Source: Phycisphaeraceae bacterium (lineage in GTDB: Bacteria; Planctomycetota; Phycisphaerae; Phycisphaerales; UBA1924). Taken from it: a stretch of DNA of 64,000 bases. This document shows positions 42,586 through 50,970 of the stretch, one piece after another. Position 1 is the first letter of the stretch. The number at the start of each line of letters is the position of its first letter. Below the pieces are notes generated by a model, which saw only the letters and a program-made list of their open reading frames with translations, searched no databases and was not told where the DNA came from. The position numbers and the translations under genes were made by a program. The stretch lies in the NCBI GenBank assembly GCA_019636495.1, contig JAHBXL010000015.1, positions 1 to 64,000 of the forward strand, in the 5' to 3' direction.

Positions 42586-43509
42586 TCAAACTTCGTGCGA
42601 TGTCGAGCGCGGGTTCGGCCGGGCGTTGTTCGCGGACGTGCCGCGGCCCTCCAAGCGCCCCAGGGCCCTTCCCAGGGCGACCACCTGCGGCACGGATAAC
42701 TGCTCGGCGCGGAGCATCGGAGTGATCTCCCCGCAGCCCGGGGCCGCCGCCACCGTCTCCCAGTCCGTTCCCTTCCCCAGCACCGCGCCGATCTGCTTGC
42801 GGCGGTGTGCAAACAGGTCGCGCAAGAACGCGCTGAGCGCGGCGGGATCGGCAACAAGCGGCTCGGCGCGGCGCGAGAGAAGCACCATGGCGCTGGTCAC
42901 ATCCGGACGCGGCCAGAAGCATTCGCGCGGCAGTGTCGCAATCGGGCGGACCTGTGCAAGGGACTGGGCCAGAACGGCCAGCGCGCCGTAGTCCTTGCCC
43001 CCCGGCGCGGCCCCGAGCCGCTCGGCCACCTCGCGCTGGATGGTCACGGCCAGCGTGGGGCATTCGGGGTGATCGACAAGGAGCGTGCTCATCAGCGGCG
43101 TCGCCGCGGCGTAGGGCAGATTCGCGACCAGCGCGAATGGTCGGCCGCCCAGCGCTTGCGTGATGAGCGGCGAGAGCGTCCGCTTGCCCTCGAGGCAGTC
43201 GCCGTGCACGAGCGTGAACCGGTGCTGCTTGCCCGGCCCCAGCATCGCGGGGATGCGCTCGGCCAGCAGGCCCGCCAGGTCGTCGTCGAGTTCGCACGCG
43301 ACGACCTCGCAGCCGCGCGCGAGCAACTCCTCGGTAAGCGTGCCCGTGCCCGGCCCGACCTCAAGCACCAGCGAGCCCGCCCCGACTCCCGAGCAATCCA
43401 CGAGTTTGCGGATCAGGTTCTGGTCGACAAGGAAGTTCTGGCCGAGTGATTTCTTTGGTCGCAATCCGCGCGACTCGAGCAGGTGCTTGATCTCGGTCAG
43501 CGTCTGCAC
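42586..43509 (-). CDS. rsmA: 16S rRNA dimethyladenosine transferase
   Basis: RsmA (KsgA) dimethylates two adenines near the 3' end of 16S rRNA during small-subunit assembly. The 307-residue product has NFLVDQNLIRKLV, the SAM site VLEVGPGTGTLTEELL (about residues 46-61), ELDDDLAGLL and the catalytic NLPY near residue 130. The start is GTG at 43509, with TACCAT six bases upstream and no Shine-Dalgarno. Confidence 0.95.
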   Translation of the reverse strand: MQTLTEIKHLLESRGLRPKKSLGQNFLVDQNLIRKLVDCSGVGAGSLVLEVGPGTGTLTEELLARGCEVVACELDDDLAGLLAERIPAMLGPGKQHRFTLVHGDCLEGKRTLSPLITQALGGRPFALVANLPYAAATPLMSTLLVDHPECPTLAVTIQREVAERLGAAPGGKDYGALAVLAQSLAQVRPIATLPRECFWPRPDVTSAMVLLSRRAEPLVADPAALSAFLRDLFAHRRKQIGAVLGKGTDWETVAAAPGCGEITPMLRAEQLSVPQVVALGRALGRLEGRGTSANNARPNPRSTSHEV

Positions 43510-43515
43510 CGGCGG

Positions 43516-43521
43516 ATGGTA
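43516..43521 (-). promoter_or_regulatory. Candidate -10 hexamer for rsmA
   Basis: TACCAT on the minus strand, six bases before the GTG at 43509; consistent with a leaderless transcript. Confidence 0.45.
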
Positions 43522-43548
43522 CCAGTCGGTGAGCGGCGGGCGGAAGGC

Positions 43549-44760
43549 TCAGTTCTTGCCGGCAGCCCTGATCGCGGCGTCCAGCGCGTCCCTGCCCGGC
43601 CAGCCCTGGAAGAACGCCGACACGTTGCCGTGCGCATCGAGCACGTAGTAACTCGGGAACGCGATGACGCGGAACTCGCCCAGCGCCACATCGGCCCGCG
43701 GCACCAGCGGGTAGGGCACGCCGTGGGCCTGCCAGTGCGCCTTGGGCGTGTTGTCGTCGTTCTCGCGGCAGGCCAGGCCGACGAACTTCACGCCCGAGCC
43801 GCGGTGCGCCTCATAGAGAGCCTTCATGTCGTCGGTGCGGTTCAGCGAGCCCGCGAACTTGGTGCCGAAGAACTCCAGCACGGCCGGCGAGCCCTTGAGC
43901 GTCGATGTGCTCACGTCCTTGCCCATCGAATCCTTGAACGAGAACTCCGGCGCAGCCGACCCGACCGGCACGCCGAGTTCGACCGGCGCGGGCGGGGTGG
44001 TCTCGGGCGGGACGATCGCCGCGGGGATCTTCTCGTCGAGCGTGTAGCCCTCGGGAAGCGTGATCTCAAAGTCCTTGGCGGAGAGTTTCACATCGGTCCG
44101 GACATCCCACATGTCGCAGATCATCGAAAGTCGGTCTGTGCCGGTGCCGCGGGCGTTCTCAAGGCGGCGCGGCAGGCGGTCCACCTGGGAGATGGCCCAG
44201 ATTCGCGCGCCGTCGCCGGCCCTGGTGCCGGCGGAGATGATCTCGCAGACTTCGCCGAGGATCTCCTCCATGCCGATGCGCTCGATCAACTCGGCCTTCA
44301 TGTCCTGCGCGAACGGGTCGGTCGCGAGGAGTTCGGATGGGAGCAACTGTCCGAGGTCTGTCAGTTCGGCCTTGGCCTTGCTGTCGCCCATCGGCCGGGC
44401 CATCAGTGTCTTGTTCTTGTGGTCGAGCCAGCGGACGACCTTGCCATCGTGCGTGACCATCAACTGCTTGTCCGCCGCGCCGGGCTGCTTGATGCGCCCG
44501 GTCGCCATCACGTACACCGTGCTCTGGCCCTTGGGCCGGTAGATCTTCACCTCGCCGCTTGAATCGATGATGTCCTTCAGGATGCTGGTGGCGTAGCGGC
44601 GGGACTTGAAAGTCACCGACTCGATGTTGCGCAGCACAGCGGTGGTTTCCGCCATGGTCGCCTTCGCGTCTTCGGCGTGCTGGGCCCTGGCCTGGGGCGT
44701 CAATCCCACCGCGGCCGCGGCGACCAACCCAAGCAACAACCACGTTGTGCGCTTCATCAT
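43549..44760 (-). CDS. Exported LolA-like/thioredoxin-fold fusion, CxxC lost
   Basis: The 403-residue protein has a signal peptide (MMKRTTWLLLGLVAAAAVGLTPQARA). Residues about 30-230 resemble the LolA/DUF2092 lipid-binding type (RRYATSILKDIIDSSGEVKIYR, DHKNKTLMARPMG). Residues about 250-403 form a TlpA/AhpC-type thioredoxin domain with the strand VLEFFGTKFAG in place of WATWCxxC: the CxxC pair is gone. The cis-Pro loop FPSYYVLD is retained, so the fold is intact but redox activity at the usual site is unlikely. It may bind a ligand or protein. CGGAG lies ten bases before the ATG. Confidence 0.8.
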   Translation of the reverse strand: MMKRTTWLLLGLVAAAAVGLTPQARAQHAEDAKATMAETTAVLRNIESVTFKSRRYATSILKDIIDSSGEVKIYRPKGQSTVYVMATGRIKQPGAADKQLMVTHDGKVVRWLDHKNKTLMARPMGDSKAKAELTDLGQLLPSELLATDPFAQDMKAELIERIGMEEILGEVCEIISAGTRAGDGARIWAISQVDRLPRRLENARGTGTDRLSMICDMWDVRTDVKLSAKDFEITLPEGYTLDEKIPAAIVPPETTPPAPVELGVPVGSAAPEFSFKDSMGKDVSTSTLKGSPAVLEFFGTKFAGSLNRTDDMKALYEAHRGSGVKFVGLACRENDDNTPKAHWQAHGVPYPLVPRADVALGEFRVIAFPSYYVLDAHGNVSAFFQGWPGRDALDAAIRAAGKN

Positions 44761-45001
44761 GGAATCTCCGTACTTCGAATCACGGAACGGATTTTGTTAG
44801 GAACGAACGAGAGAGCGACAGTCGGCAATGGTACCCCTGCTCTTTGCGGCCGATGCGTCTGCGCTCGGCCAAAAGCGACCTTGAGACCGAGGAACTTGAT
44901 CGTCGTGCGGCGTCGGTCGATCCGCCCATCGACCTGAACATCCATACGACCTGACACGGTCATGACGAGTCATACCCTGAACTGGGGAAAAAGTCGCATT
45001 G

Positions 45002-45835
45002 TCAGCGCGATTCGCGCCCGAGCAGGGTCGCAAGCGCGGCACCCGGGTCCTCGGCTCGCAGCAGGTGCTCGCCGACGAGGACGATCCGCACGCCCGCGTG
45101 GCGAAGTTTGTTGATCTCGGCGTTGGTGCGGATGCCCGACTCGCTGACGAGCACGTTGGTCTGTTCCACCAGGTCCACCATCCGCGTGGTGTTGGCGATG
45201 TCCACCGTCTGGGTGTCAAGATTCCGGTTGTTGATCCCCAGCAGCATGTACGACGGATGCGGGAAGCCGACGTGCGGGCGCACCCGGAGCAGGTTCTCCA
45301 TGCTGTGCACCTCGACCAGCGTTGTCAGGCCCAGTCGTTGCGCGAGAATCTGCATGTCGACCAGTTCGGCGAGGCTGAGGCACTCGGCGATGAGCAGAAC
45401 CGCATCCGCGCCGAAGGCCCGACTTTCCCAGAGTTGCCAGGGGTCGATGAGAAAGTCCTTGCGGAGGACCGGGATCGGCACGGCCTCCTTGATGCGTTCG
45501 ATGAACGCCAGGCGGCCCGCGAAGAACTTTTCGTCGGTCAGGCAGGAGATCGCCGCGGCGCCGTTGTCGTGGTAGCGTCGGGCGATCGGCGCTGGGTCGA
45601 AGTCATCGCGCTCATACTCCGGGCGGATCCACCCCGCCGACGGGCTCTTGCGCTTGATCTCGGCGATGACGGAGGTGTGGAACGCATCGGGGTGATGCGT
45701 GACCGCCGCGAATAGGTTGCGCGCGGGCTCCTGCTGCGCGACCATGGCCTCGAGTTCGGCAAAGGGCGTCTGCGCCTTGCGGCGCTCGACCTCGGCCCTC
45801 TTGTGTGCGATGATCTCGGCGAGCACGCCCGTCAT
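45002..45835 (-). CDS. trpC: Indole-3-glycerol-phosphate synthase
   Basis: TrpC closes the indole ring of tryptophan precursors from CdRP. The 277-residue barrel has IAEIKRKSPSAGW, LRKDFLIDPWQ, LLIAECLS, GINNRNLDT and VSESGIRT. All catalytic motifs are intact. It starts with ATG at 45835, six bases after GATAAT. No other trp gene is nearby, though pabB-like genes lie at 59003. The downstream 240 bases up to 44761 hold no gene. Confidence 0.95.
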   Translation of the reverse strand: MTGVLAEIIAHKRAEVERRKAQTPFAELEAMVAQQEPARNLFAAVTHHPDAFHTSVIAEIKRKSPSAGWIRPEYERDDFDPAPIARRYHDNGAAAISCLTDEKFFAGRLAFIERIKEAVPIPVLRKDFLIDPWQLWESRAFGADAVLLIAECLSLAELVDMQILAQRLGLTTLVEVHSMENLLRVRPHVGFPHPSYMLLGINNRNLDTQTVDIANTTRMVDLVEQTNVLVSESGIRTNAEINKLRHAGVRIVLVGEHLLRAEDPGAALATLLGRESR

Positions 45836-45841
45836 GCCGCC

Positions 45842-45847
45842 ATTATC
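45842..45847 (-). promoter_or_regulatory. Candidate -10 hexamer for trpC
   Basis: GATAAT on the minus strand, one mismatch from TATAAT, six bases before the trpC ATG. No Shine-Dalgarno. Confidence 0.5.
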
Positions 45848-45969
45848 GGTGCGCCACCCTGCCGGGAACAGCGCCGGGCGCCTCCCGGCGGTTCCCCGGG
45901 CGCGTGCCGTACCGGTCCGCGCGCGTTATCGTGGCGGGCCGCCGACCGGCCTTTGTCCGAACTGAACAC

Positions 45970-46881
45970 ATGCCCACAGCCGCCGACTGGTTCACGATCG
46001 CCATGCTCATCGCCGCGCCGATCGCGCTGGTCTGGCTGTGGCGGCGCGATGTTGTGGGCCCTGGATCGCTGCGGCGGCTGGCCGCTTCGGGCCTGCTGCG
46101 CGATCCGTCGGCGATATCGGGCGCGGCGTGGCTGGCGTGCGCCATGGCGACGTTTCTGTCGATGGCGGTCGGCGCGGGCGCGGCGCGGTCGCTCCTCCAC
46201 GCGGCGGGCCTCTCGGAGGCCGCGGAGAAGGCGCTCCGCGATCTGGCGGGATATGGCCTGGCAGTGACCGTGGGCGTGCTGTGCGCGGCGCTTCTGGCCC
46301 GCCCATCGCCGCCGCGCGAGCGTGAGCGGATCGGGCTTGCCTGTCGCCCGCGTGATGCGATCGCCGGGGCGGGGGCAATTCTCCTCACGCTGCCGTTGTG
46401 CATCGCCGCGGCGACGGCGTCGGCCTTTCTTGCTCGCGCCATCTCGGGCGCGCCGCCGGAGCGGCTGGCGCACGACACCCTTCGCGCACTGACGGCCGAC
46501 CGCTGGACGTGGACCGCGCTGCTCGGTTCGGCGCTGGTGGTCGTCGGCGCGCCGCTGGTCGAGGAGTTGGTGTACCGGGTGTTTCTGCAGAGCGCGCTGG
46601 TGAGTTTCATCGCCACGCTGCGCGCCAGGGCCGAGGGGCGCGAGCCCCGCGCCACGGCGGGCGATGCCGCCGCGGGGATCGCCCTCGCGACCGTGGTGTT
46701 CGTCGCGCCGCACGCGGCCGCGCTGGGGGGGCCGGTGACCTGGCACGCGCTCCCGTCGCTGGCGGTGCTGAGCCTGGCGATGGGCCTGGCGTACGAACGC
46801 ACGCGCTCGCCAATGGTCCCGATCGTCATGCACGCGGGGTTCAACGCCTTCAACCTCGCCGCGGCGATGCTGCTGACCTGA
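45970..46881 (+). CDS. CPBP-family intramembrane glutamic protease
   Basis: The ATG at 45970 is chosen over the upstream frame because the latter is arginine-rich and lies in the trpC upstream region. The 303-residue product has about eight hydrophobic helices, the EELVYR motif near residue 198 and HAGFNAFN near 287, matching the catalytic Glu-Glu and His positions of the family (Abi/CPBP, CAAX-protease-like). It is divergent from trpC. The upstream TATCGT at about 45927 could be its -10. Confidence 0.85.
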   Translation: MPTAADWFTIAMLIAAPIALVWLWRRDVVGPGSLRRLAASGLLRDPSAISGAAWLACAMATFLSMAVGAGAARSLLHAAGLSEAAEKALRDLAGYGLAVTVGVLCAALLARPSPPRERERIGLACRPRDAIAGAGAILLTLPLCIAAATASAFLARAISGAPPERLAHDTLRALTADRWTWTALLGSALVVVGAPLVEELVYRVFLQSALVSFIATLRARAEGREPRATAGDAAAGIALATVVFVAPHAAALGGPVTWHALPSLAVLSLAMGLAYERTRSPMVPIVMHAGFNAFNLAAAMLLT

Positions 46882-46906
46882 TCGTGCAGGGCCTCGCGCC
46901 ACGCGG

Positions 46907-46912
46907 TACCCT
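46907..46912 (+). promoter_or_regulatory. Candidate -10 hexamer for the LEA-type lipoprotein gene
   Basis: TACCCT followed by seven bases and the ATG at 46920. No Shine-Dalgarno; leaderless transcript likely. It lies downstream of the CPBP gene stop. Confidence 0.45.
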
Positions 46913-46919
46913 GTGGGTC

Positions 46920-47411
46920 ATGAGCACCCGTCCGCCGATCGTCTTTCGCGTCTTTTTCGCGTCGCTGGCCGTGTTCGCCGCGGCGATGCTGCCCGCGTGC
47001 GCTTCGACGTCCGCGCCGCGCTTCGAGTTTGCCGACGCGAGCGTCACCGAACACACGGCCGAGGGTGTGGCGGTCTCGATCACCGTTGACGCGTACAACG
47101 ACAACGACATCGCACTCCCGCTGCGCGATATCGATTACGTCGTGGAGATCGACGGGCGCACGGTCTTCCGCGGCACGCGCTCGGCCGAGGCCACGCTGCG
47201 CCGGCGCGGCGTGCAGCAGATCCGTCTGCCCGCGGTGGTCGTGCTCGCGCCCGGCGAGCGCGGCCCGACAGGCGAGGCGGACATCCGGCTTGTCGGCCGG
47301 GTCACGTACATCACGCCCGGCAAACTGGCCGAGATTCTGTTCGATTCGGGCTTGCGTGTGCCGAGCGCGCCGGTCGCCGTCGCGGGCAGGGTCGACCTCG
47401 GCGCTCCGTGA
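46920..47411 (+). CDS. LEA-type-2-like lipoprotein
   Basis: The 163-residue product has a lipobox at LPACAS (Cys near 27). The mature part reads FADASVTEHTAEGVAVSITVDAYNDNDIALPLRDIDYVVEIDGRTV, which matches the immunoglobulin-like LEA type 2 (WHy) fold, with a strand pair typical of N-P-N-x-x-P-L. In bacteria such lipoproteins are envelope proteins of unknown role. The longer open frame overlapping the CPBP gene is shadow. It is convergent with the PAP2 gene. Confidence 0.75.
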   Translation: MSTRPPIVFRVFFASLAVFAAAMLPACASTSAPRFEFADASVTEHTAEGVAVSITVDAYNDNDIALPLRDIDYVVEIDGRTVFRGTRSAEATLRRRGVQQIRLPAVVVLAPGERGPTGEADIRLVGRVTYITPGKLAEILFDSGLRVPSAPVAVAGRVDLGAP

Positions 47412-47417
47412 ACGGTC

Positions 47418-48074
47418 TCACGCGCGGGCCGTCGCCGGGCGCGGTCTCGTTGCGCGGCGCATTCCTTCGACAATCCAGTAGGCGATGAAAGCGCCGACGA
47501 CCACGTCGGACAGAAAGTGCGCGCCGGCCAGCACTCGGCTCAGCGCGCAGGTGATTGCCGCGGCAAGAAACACCAGCGAAGCCCGCGGAAAGATGCAGCA
47601 CATTGCGAACGCCGCGCCGAAGGCCACGCCCGCGTGGCTCGACGGTAGGCCCAGGTTCGAGCCGCTCCAGAAGTTCTCCCACAGGGGGCGGAAGCCGTAG
47701 TAGCCGTCGGTCAGTTCGGGCCGAAGGCGACGGAAGACGATCTTGGCCGCCTCGGTTGCCGCGCCGCCCAGGCCAGCGCCCGCCAGCAGGAACAGTGCGC
47801 GGCGAATGCCGCGTGCAGCGCGCGCCGAGCCGCCGCCGACATCCGCGAGCACCATCGCCGCGGCGACAATCAGCCACGGCCAGAGTCTGCCCAGGACGTA
47901 GAAGGTCTGATACCACGCGTGCGACTCGAGCACGGCCTTCGCCGCCGCGGATTCCTCCGCTGTTGCGAAAGGCCCGCCGGGGCGCAGGGCCAGATAGCAG
48001 GCGCGGTCCCAGCACATCGCCAGCGCGATGCCGATGATCCAGAGGCCAAGGGTGTGGGAGCGTCGGGAGGTCAT
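47418..48074 (-). CDS. PAP2-family phosphatase
   Basis: The ATG at 48074 (MTSRRSHTLGLWIIGIALAMCW) overlaps the stop of the glycosyltransferase gene by four bases (ATGA). The 218-residue product has about five to six membrane helices and the three phosphatase motifs KIVFRRLRPEL, PSSHAG and SRVLAGAHFLSD. It likely dephosphorylates a polyprenyl or lipid pyrophosphate. The overlap with a PMT-type transferase suggests work on a lipid-linked sugar. Confidence 0.9.
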   Translation of the reverse strand: MTSRRSHTLGLWIIGIALAMCWDRACYLALRPGGPFATAEESAAAKAVLESHAWYQTFYVLGRLWPWLIVAAAMVLADVGGGSARAARGIRRALFLLAGAGLGGAATEAAKIVFRRLRPELTDGYYGFRPLWENFWSGSNLGLPSSHAGVAFGAAFAMCCIFPRASLVFLAAAITCALSRVLAGAHFLSDVVVGAFIAYWIVEGMRRATRPRPATARA

Positions 48075-49693
48075 CTCCGGCCCTCCGCTCCCGCTTTGTC
48101 CTGCGGGCCGAGGAAGCCCCGCCCGATGTACGCGACGCGGTCGCGCTTGTGCTCGCCTTCGAGTTTGCCGGAGTCGGTCGCCGGCTCGACGGATCGGAAC
48201 ATCGTGCGCCAGGAGTCGAGCGTCCACGGCCTGTCGTTGGAGAGCAGGAGCGCATCACGTCCGCGCAGCGCGGGGTCGTGCAGGTCGGTATGCGGCCAGA
48301 CATCAAACTGCGAGCGTCGGCCGCCCATGAGCGACGAGGCGCAGAAGACCGTCGGGCGGCCGGGGATGTAGTACGACAACTGGCTTGCGCGGCCGTAGTG
48401 ATCGGCGATGACGAACGCGTGCGCGCCATCGCTCCGCGCGGCATCGAGTTCGGCCAGCACCCGACCCGCGTGCGCCCCCAACTGCCGGGCGCCAATCAGC
48501 CGGCCCGTGCGGATCGGCCCCGGCCGCGCGCCGAACTTCTCCGCCGCGGACGCGACCGGGCTCCATTCCTTGAGGCGAGAGACGATGGACGCCGCGGCGT
48601 CGGCCCGCAGCAGAACGGGCGATGCGCACAGGCCATAGATGATCGCGACGGTCCACACGATTCGCGCGAGCCGCGCGTGGCCGATGCGTGGCCGCTGGAG
48701 GGGGGCGGTGCTCGCCCACCAGCCGCCCAGCGCCAGCAGCGTCGTCGTGCCAGCGATGGGCCAGTTGCCCTCGGGCTCGGCGAATAGCGACACGACGAGA
48801 TAGAACACGAAGATGGGCGCGGCGAACCATGCGAGGAACGATGCGCCCGGCCCGAGCGCCCGCCGCGCCAGCACGCACGCCAGCAGGCCGAGCATCAGAC
48901 CCGGCCCGGCCATCCCTGTTTGCGAGAACGCAAGTTGGAACGGCCACCACGGGCTCCAGCGGCGAGGGCCGGCGGCAACGGGCATGTCCCCGCCGCTCAT
49001 GCCCAGGTGGCCGAGCAGATGCCGGAACGTCGCCCAGTCGTTCTGCGCGTTCCAGATGACCACGGGCAGCAGCCCGAGCAGCGCCACGGTTGCGCCCGCC
49101 GCGATCCACATGCGCCAGGAGCGGTGCAGGTTCAGCCGGGCGCGCCACAGCAGGGCGAACACGATGACGCCCGGCGCGGCGAGGATCATGGTGTACTTGA
49201 ACAGAAACCCGATGGCCAGCGCCGCCCCCAGCACGCCCCATGCGATGCGCGACCCGTGCATCAGCGCCCGCCAGGCCGCCCACGCCGCGCACAGCCAGCA
49301 CGCCACCAGCGGGCCGTCGATGGTCATCAGGATGCTGGTCATCTGGAAGACCGGAGCGACCGCGACGACGATCATTCCCCACATCGCCGCGCGACCGGCG
49401 GCGCGAGGCTCGGCCCCGCCGAACAACGCGGCATCCCGTGTCAGCCCGGCCGCGCACACCATCGCCACAAACCCCGATAGCACGCTGGGCAGTCTCACCG
49501 CCCACTCGGCATCGCCGAACAGGGCGGTCGAAAGCCAGATGGCCCACGCCACGCCGGGCCCCTTGGAGTAGTACGACCAGTCGATATGCCGCGACCACAG
49601 CCAGTATTGCGCCTCGTCCTCGACAAGGTCATATGGGCACGCCAGCGCGAGGTAGAGCACGCGCGCCGCCAAGACCGCCGCGGCGATCAACAC
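48071..49693 (-). CDS. Dolichyl-phosphate-mannose-type glycosyltransferase (GT39/ArnT-like)
   Basis: The 540-residue membrane protein has about ten to twelve helices. The first loop contains EDEAQYWLWSRHIDWSYYSKGPGVAWAIWLS, the acidic EDEA pair used by GT-C enzymes to bind polyprenyl-phosphate sugar donors. The start GTG at 49693 is weakly supported; the in-frame sequence extends another 25 codons without a better start. The downstream PAP2 gene overlaps by four bases. The acceptor is unknown, possibly LPS or a surface protein. Confidence 0.85.
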   Translation of the reverse strand: MLIAAAVLAARVLYLALACPYDLVEDEAQYWLWSRHIDWSYYSKGPGVAWAIWLSTALFGDAEWAVRLPSVLSGFVAMVCAAGLTRDAALFGGAEPRAAGRAAMWGMIVVAVAPVFQMTSILMTIDGPLVACWLCAAWAAWRALMHGSRIAWGVLGAALAIGFLFKYTMILAAPGVIVFALLWRARLNLHRSWRMWIAAGATVALLGLLPVVIWNAQNDWATFRHLLGHLGMSGGDMPVAAGPRRWSPWWPFQLAFSQTGMAGPGLMLGLLACVLARRALGPGASFLAWFAAPIFVFYLVVSLFAEPEGNWPIAGTTTLLALGGWWASTAPLQRPRIGHARLARIVWTVAIIYGLCASPVLLRADAAASIVSRLKEWSPVASAAEKFGARPGPIRTGRLIGARQLGAHAGRVLAELDAARSDGAHAFVIADHYGRASQLSYYIPGRPTVFCASSLMGGRRSQFDVWPHTDLHDPALRGRDALLLSNDRPWTLDSWRTMFRSVEPATDSGKLEGEHKRDRVAYIGRGFLGPQDKAGAEGRR

Positions 49694-49824
49694 CGCCGTT
49701 CGGATCGAAGCCGCGGGGTTGTGCGTTGGTTGTTGCAGTGGGTTGTCCGTGGCGTTGACGGTGTGTGGACGGCGGGGCCGCGAGTTCGTGGGCGGCAGCG
49801 AGCGGTGACTTCATGCCGAGCCGG

Positions 49825-50970
49825 TCAGGTCTTCACGCTCGACCACGCCGCGATGGCGATGGGAATCAGGATCAGCACGGGCAGGAAGACCGAGACCTGC
49901 ACCGGCAGGCCGGGCACGTCGACCGCCGCGCCGAACACGCTGCCCAGCAGCGCGAAGATGCCAATGGGCGCGCACTTGAGCGACTGCACCAGCATGTTCC
50001 GCGGCTCACGCACGAGGAAGAACGGCAGCGTGATGACGAGCGTGAGATACGTCGAGAGCGCGTTGGACACGCGACTCCATCGCGCCCGCTCAAGACGCTG
50101 CCGCATCGCCGGGTCCAGCCGCGGGCTCCTGAGCATGGCCGAGATCTGCCGCCACGAAAGCGACTGCGAGAAACTCGCGTAGCGGCGCAACAGGAGCGAG
50201 GCCGGGTCGAGGTCGGTCGCGATCCGCAGTGTCGTGCCCTCGGCCCCGGAAGCCGCGGCCACGGATTCCGCGCCGCTGGGCGACAGGATGAGCCGCTCGA
50301 CGCGGGCATCGGCCAGTTCCCAGGCGCCGCTGCGCCACACGGCCTCGGGCGCGGAGGTCATCGCGGTCGTGCGGCCCTGGGCATCGCGCTCCCACACGTG
50401 CACGCGCGCCAGACGGTTCTCCGACGGCACGAACTCGTGGGCCATGAACACCCGCTTGGAGCCGTCGGCCGTCGGCGGCACGCTGAACGCCGACCACTCG
50501 CGCGAACCCGCGTCGCCGTGGTCCCGTGTCAGCAGCGGCGCGATCCGTGGGTCGCTGAGCACGAACTCCTGGTCCACGACCTTCAGTCCGATCATCACCG
50601 CCGAGACGACCAGCAACGGCCGCGCCAGTCGCCGCAGGCTGATGCCCCCCGCGAGCGCGGCGACCAGTTCTCGGTGCCGGACCATCTGCGTGAGCGTAAA
50701 GCCCATCGCTCCCACCAGCGCCAGCCCGACCATATAGGAAAACAACTGCAGGAGTTTGGGCCACCACAGGTCCGCCACCAGCAGCGCGGCCACCAGCAGT
50801 TTCCGAACGCCCGATGGCTGCTCGCCCTCCAGCATCCGCTCCGCAGCGCGCAGGAAGCGGTCGATGTTCAGCGACACATCCACCGCAACCACGAACGAGA
50901 ACAACAGCACCAGCAGCGCGCAGGTGTTGAAGAGGAACTGGCGGGCGATGGATCGGTCGAGCGTGGTCAC
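49825..50970 (-). CDS. LptF/LptG-family permease
   Basis: The 381-residue product begins VTTLDRSIARQFLFNTCALLVLLFSFVVAVD, the characteristic first helix of LptF/G subunits. Three N-terminal helices, a periplasmic beta-jellyroll domain (about 120-290) and three C-terminal helices follow. LptF/G extract LPS from the inner membrane with LptB. The start is GTG at 50970, overlapping lysA by four bases. It complements lptE at 16306. Confidence 0.87.
   Translation of the reverse strand: MTTLDRSIARQFLFNTCALLVLLFSFVVAVDVSLNIDRFLRAAERMLEGEQPSGVRKLLVAALLVADLWWPKLLQLFSYMVGLALVGAMGFTLTQMVRHRELVAALAGGISLRRLARPLLVVSAVMIGLKVVDQEFVLSDPRIAPLLTRDHGDAGSREWSAFSVPPTADGSKRVFMAHEFVPSENRLARVHVWERDAQGRTTAMTSAPEAVWRSGAWELADARVERLILSPSGAESVAAASGAEGTTLRIATDLDPASLLLRRYASFSQSLSWRQISAMLRSPRLDPAMRQRLERARWSRVSNALSTYLTLVITLPFFLVREPRNMLVQSLKCAPIGIFALLGSVFGAAVDVPGLPVQVSVFLPVLILIPIAIAAWSSVKT

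Noticed and set aside
44761..45001. Small frames between trpC and the thioredoxin-fold gene
   Set aside because: No ribosome site or motif; short and composition-driven, so treated as intergenic DNA.
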